Source: an uncultured Lachnospiraceae bacterium
GTDB lineage: Bacteria; Bacillota; Clostridia; Lachnospirales; Lachnospiraceae
Direction of reading: 5' to 3'
Length of the DNA stretch: 5,685 nucleotides
NCBI GenBank assembly: GCA_910588285.1
Contig: CAJUQB010000176.1
Coordinates: forward strand, 1 to 5,685
Positions 5,471-5,685 of the stretch are shown piece after piece. Made by a program: the position numbers and the translations under genes. How positions within the stretch are numbered: the stretch's first letter is position 1; the number at the start of each line of letters is the position of its first letter. The notes under the pieces were generated by a model. That model saw only the letters and a program-made list of their open reading frames with translations, ran no database searches and was not told the origin of the DNA.

Positions 5471-5550
5471 CGGAAAACTCCTTTTGTTAACTTGATTTTA
5501 TGGTTGCAGCTGACGGGCTACAATCAAAGTATAACAAAAGGAGTTTTCTG
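5471..5550 (-). promoter_or_regulatory. Long hairpin that can mask the tnpA ribosome binding site
   Basis: GAAAACTCCTTTTGTTA (5473-5489) is the exact complement of TAACAAAAGGAGTTTTC (5532-5548), a 17-pair stem. It extends further inward imperfectly (ACTTGATT with AATCAAAGT) and outward by a G-T wobble and a C-G pair. The arm next to tnpA contains its Shine-Dalgarno AAAAGGAG, so a transcript that includes both arms would be poorly translated. Sequestration of this kind is established for IS200. Transcripts from the element's own promoter start near 5521 and lack the far arm. Confidence 0.75.
5506..5520. repeat. Inverted repeat shared by the two ends of the IS
   Basis: GCAGCTGACGGGCTA (5506-5520) matches the reverse complement of 4974-4988 (TAGTCCGTCAGCCGC) at 13 of 15 positions. 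One copy lies in the loop of the tnpA leader hairpin, the other just after the tnpA stop codon. In the tnpA transcript the two could pair through 13 Watson-Crick pairs plus one G-U. Confidence 0.6.
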
Positions 5551-5555
5551 CTCAA
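5528..5555 (-). promoter_or_regulatory. tnpA promoter
   Basis: On the minus strand TTGAGC (5550-5555), 16 nt, TATACT (5528-5533), with a TG one base before the -10 (TGTTATACT). Transcription should begin near 5521, giving a leader of about 54 nt. The -10 and spacer lie within the distal arm of the ribosome-binding-site hairpin. Confidence 0.5.
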
Positions 5556-5575
5556 CGGCAAAAGCCTCACACGCA

Positions 5576-5594
5576 CCACTGGCCAAGCCAGTGG
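5576..5594. repeat. IS left-end hairpin
   Basis: CCACTGGC (5576-5583), loop CAA, GCCAGTGG (5587-5594). It matches the right-end hairpin except for one stem position that changes as a pair (T-A here, C-G there) and the middle loop base. Weak outer pairing (CTCAC 5566 with GTGAG 5599) may extend it. This is the expected TnpA recognition structure at the end upstream of tnpA. Confidence 0.8.
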
Positions 5595-5610
5595 GTTCGT
5601 GAGTACTTAA

Positions 5611-5652
5611 GGCGGAGTCAGAGAAACGGTTATAGAACCTCTGGCTCCGCCT
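5611..5652 (+). terminator. Long GC-rich hairpin beyond the IS, possible original terminator
   Basis: GGCGGAGTCAGAG (5611-5623) pairs with CTCTGGCTCCGCC (5639-5651), 13 pairs including one G-T wobble. The loop contains a smaller GGTT/AACC stem. The tail TGTCTTT is only moderately T-rich. It lies outside the IS, and without the IS it would fall a few bases after the surface-protein stop codon. It is therefore a good candidate for the ancestral terminator of that operon. Confidence 0.5.
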
Positions 5653-5685
5653 GTCTTTGCCCATTATTCTTGACATTTTGTTCTA

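Larger units (their letters stand above)
4887..5602 (-). mobile_element. IS200-type insertion sequence, apparently complete (~716 bp)
   Basis: A single tnpA gene is flanked by two related terminal hairpins (4895-4913 and 5576-5594). The size is about 0.7 kb and there are no terminal inverted or target-site repeats, which matches the single-gene IS200 branch of IS200/IS605. The element is read right to left, so its left end is at about 5600 and its right end at about 4887. The exact ends are uncertain. The limits given assume cleavage after TTAC beyond the right-end hairpin; by the IS608 guide rule this fits the AAAG next to that hairpin. An alternative, 4881-5598, uses TCAC present at both junctions. 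There is no tnpB/IscB-like accessory gene. Confidence 0.85.

Overview
The window looks like an accessory (horizontally mobile) region of a Gram-positive-type Bacillota genome, plausibly a clostridial or Negativicute-like anaerobe. The reasons are the strong AAGGAGG-type ribosome binding sites, medium GC, a Sec-secreted DUF11-type surface protein anchored by a C-terminal membrane segment, and an IS200-type insertion sequence close to those of Firmicutes. The taxon is an inference from style; no marker gene is present.

Left half (about 1-2208), all on the minus strand: five small genes in the order 177 aa protein, 101 aa protein, 81 aa single-pass membrane protein with a coiled coil, an orphan MT-A70 family DNA adenine methyltransferase (196 aa), and a 66 aa double-pass membrane protein. 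A further gene must start just off the left edge, because its Shine-Dalgarno sequence lies at the boundary. Two pairs (101/81 aa and methyltransferase/66 aa) have 6-nt gaps, with the downstream ribosome binding site inside the last codons of the upstream gene, so they are probably translationally coupled. The 104-nt and 182-nt gaps between these blocks hold hairpins. One hairpin has a T-run that makes it look like a terminator for the opposite (plus) strand. Such a row of small unknowns around a solitary methyltransferase is typical of conjugative elements, plasmids or prophages; no integrase, relaxase or phage structural gene is in view.

Middle (2209-4884), plus strand: a divergent intergenic region carries an extended -10 promoter, a 5'-terminal hairpin and repeated CGGAAAATAAGCGGA motifs. 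It leads into a two-gene unit. The first gene encodes an unrecognised 370 aa bitopic membrane protein with a large cytoplasmic part and an acidic outer domain. The second encodes a 442 aa secreted, membrane-anchored surface protein with a DUF11-like domain. This pair is the most likely place for an uncharacterised surface or envelope system.

Right end (about 4887-5602): a complete-looking IS200-type element on the minus strand, with one tnpA gene (HUH/Y1 transposase), terminal hairpins that covary with each other, its own promoter, and a Shine-Dalgarno-sequestering hairpin. It sits immediately after the surface-protein stop codon. A long GC-rich hairpin just beyond it (5611-5651) may be the original terminator of that operon.
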